NCBI GenBank assembly: GCA_947598455.1
Contig: CANQFI010000084.1
Coordinates: forward strand, 1 to 6,952
From: an uncultured Bacilli bacterium
GTDB taxonomy: Bacteria; Bacillota_I; Bacilli_A; RF39; UBA660
Length of the DNA: 6,952 nucleotides
Reading direction: 5' to 3'
Shown: positions 5,812 through 6,952 of the stretch, piece by piece
Layout: the number at the start of each line of letters is the position of its first letter
Position numbering within the stretch: the first letter of the stretch is position 1
The notes under the pieces: generated by a model
Database searches by the model: none
Seen by the model: only the letters and a program-made list of their open reading frames with translations
Told to the model about the DNA's origin: nothing
Made by a program: the position numbers and the translations under genes

Positions 5812-6930
5812 TTAATATCAGTATTAAAAGATTTAACAAATAATATTATTTTTTCTTTAAGTTTAAGGAATGGTTTAAATTTATTTATTAAATAAAAAAT
5901 AAGTTGTCTTATTAAATCAATAAGTGAACAAATGATAAAGATACCTATTATTACTAAAATTATATATATTAACATTTTATAACTGTAAAAGGGTTGATTT
6001 ATTTTAAGAATATTATAAATATTATTTCTTATTATATAATTGTCATGAATCATATATACGCCAAGGGTTGTACTAGCAAAAAGATTAATTATTTTACTTT
6101 TTATGTTAAAAGTTCTAAATAATTCAAAGTAGCAAACTACTTCTAATAAAGTAAATGGTGAAGAATATGCATCACTTGTACTAACAAGACGAGATCCATA
6201 ATAATTTAAAATATTACCTAGAGAAAGCATATTGTTACCTATTATATTCATAGAATAATTTATATATGCAAAAAAGAATATTCCTAAAAACATTAAAATT
6301 CGATAAGCATTTAAGGAAAGATTATTAAAATATCTACTTTTATTAAGAGGGTATTCTCTTAAATAAGCGCCAATTAAATAAAGAAAAATAAAATGAAAAA
6401 AATTATTACCATAGTTTGATAAAATTACCCCCCGATGCGAAAGGAATTATACATAAGATAAAAAATAATAACATAATTAATCTTTTAAATTCGATATGTG
6501 TTAATCTATTTATAAATTTGTTTATATAATTACTTAGCATATAAACTATTAAATATGTTGCAATAAACCAGTATGTAGAAAAACAATCAATTCCAATATT
6601 TTGTATTATTGATAAAGGAGTTATTGAATCTACCCAACCTAATTTGTAGCCAATGAAGAAGATTATAGTTGAATAGAAGATACCTTCAATAATTAAATTA
6701 AGCATTTTGGATAATTTAAATTGACTTTTAGATTGAAAATATCCTGTAATAACAATAAAACTTAAGATATGAATTTTAAATAAGATATTTAAAAAGATGA
6801 TTATGGAACTGATGCCAGGTCGTTGACAATTATTTAGTAAATTGCCATGAACAATAATATGATGGCATATTATCATTAGCATTGAAATAATTCTCATTAA
6901 TTCAAAGTTAGAATTTCTATCTTTTTTCAT
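5805..6930 (-). pseudogene. Acyl_transf_3 membrane acyltransferase, frameshifted in a G6 tract
   Basis: This is a polytopic membrane O-acyltransferase of the kind that acetylates surface polysaccharides. The first frame (ATG 6930, 174 residues to TAA 6406) opens with RNSNFELMRIISMLMIICHH, the R...H motif of the family (Arg13, His23/24), then VITGYF (60-65) and YWFIATYLIVYMLS (120-133). It breaks after IIPFASGG. The continuation is in another frame: VILSNYGNN, then FIFLYLIGAYLREY, several more helices, and the C-terminal motif ASTTLGVYMIHDN, ending at TAA 5805. With five G instead of six at 6428-6433 the frames join into one protein of 374 residues, the normal family length, so the break is a single-base excess. 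The start has an excellent site AGGGGTGAT (6934-6942). The downstream half could also begin at ATG 6293, but I see no separate ribosome binding site of note. It is outside the usual yqfC neighbourhood. Acceptor and acyl group are unknown. Confidence 0.85.
6428..6433. repeat. Six-G homopolymer at the acyltransferase frameshift
   Basis: CCCCCC on the plus strand (GGGGGG in the coding sense) is the longest G/C run I saw in this AT-rich window and coincides exactly with the point where the acyltransferase frame shifts. G5 restores the full-length protein; G6, as here, stops it eight codons after the tract starts. Confidence 0.85.
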
Positions 6931-6933
6931 AAA

Positions 6934-6942
6934 ATCACCCCT
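6934..6942 (-). promoter_or_regulatory. Strong RBS of the acyltransferase
   Basis: AGGGGTGAT stands three bases before ATG 6930 and closely matches the anti-16S sequence; it fixes the start of the acyltransferase. Only ten bases remain between it and the right edge, so any promoter lies outside the window. Confidence 0.7.
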
Positions 6943-6952
6943 GAATTTACAA

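Noticed and set aside
1..6952. Alternative genetic code, tRNA/rRNA genes, CRISPR array or insertion sequence
   Set aside because: Trp is TGG throughout and stops are normal; I found no tRNA-like cloverleaf, regularly spaced repeats, transposase frame or paired terminal repeats.

Overview
The window is very AT-rich, strongly strand-biased DNA: every gene I can support lies on the minus strand, so the order of transcription runs from high to low coordinates. The gene set (YqfC/YqfD sporulation pair, YbeY, undecaprenol kinase-type DgkA, Era, a tiny YqzL, RecO) is the conserved yqfC-to-recO cluster of Bacillota. Tryptophan is written TGG throughout and ybeY ends in TGA, so this is the standard bacterial code and not the Mycoplasma code. 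I infer an uncultured, very low-GC member of Bacilli or an Erysipelotrichia/RF39-like lineage descended from spore formers; the species cannot be read from the sequence.

Layout in transcription order: (1) 6930-5805, a membrane acyltransferase of the Acyl_transf_3 type, split by a one-base excess in a run of six G. (2) 5737-5495 yqfC and about 5508-4360 yqfD; yqfD has no ATG, GTG or TTG codon at its expected start, which falls in an (AT)5 tract at the end of yqfC. (3) 4347-3721, a VanZ-family membrane protein, then ybeY, dgkA and era, all overlapping by 1 to 23 bases. (4) An unusually strong 15-bp inverted repeat whose loop holds the ribosome binding site of the next gene, the 26-residue yqzL, closely followed by recO. 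(5) A weak terminator-like hairpin at the recO stop, then a new promoter and a large open frame running off the left edge, whose product has a membrane segment and a transglutaminase-like Cys/His core in which the usual Asp is replaced by Cys.

Compared with the Bacillus subtilis order yqfC-yqfD-phoH-pgpH(yqfF)-ybeY-dgkA-cdd-era-yqzL-recO, this version lacks phoH, pgpH and cdd and has a VanZ gene in the gap. The core links ribosome maturation (YbeY and Era both act on the 3' end of 16S rRNA), lipid-carrier recycling (DgkA), recombinational repair (RecO) and a mother-cell sporulation pair (YqfC/YqfD). The flanking acyltransferase and the transglutaminase-like gene are not part of the classic cluster and look like lineage-specific additions.

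Most worth a second look: the Cys-His-Cys transglutaminase-like protein, the hairpin that carries the yqzL ribosome binding site, the missing yqfD start codon, and the G6 tract that breaks the acyltransferase. The last two could be real slippage or translation phenomena or sequencing/assembly indels; the sequence alone cannot decide.
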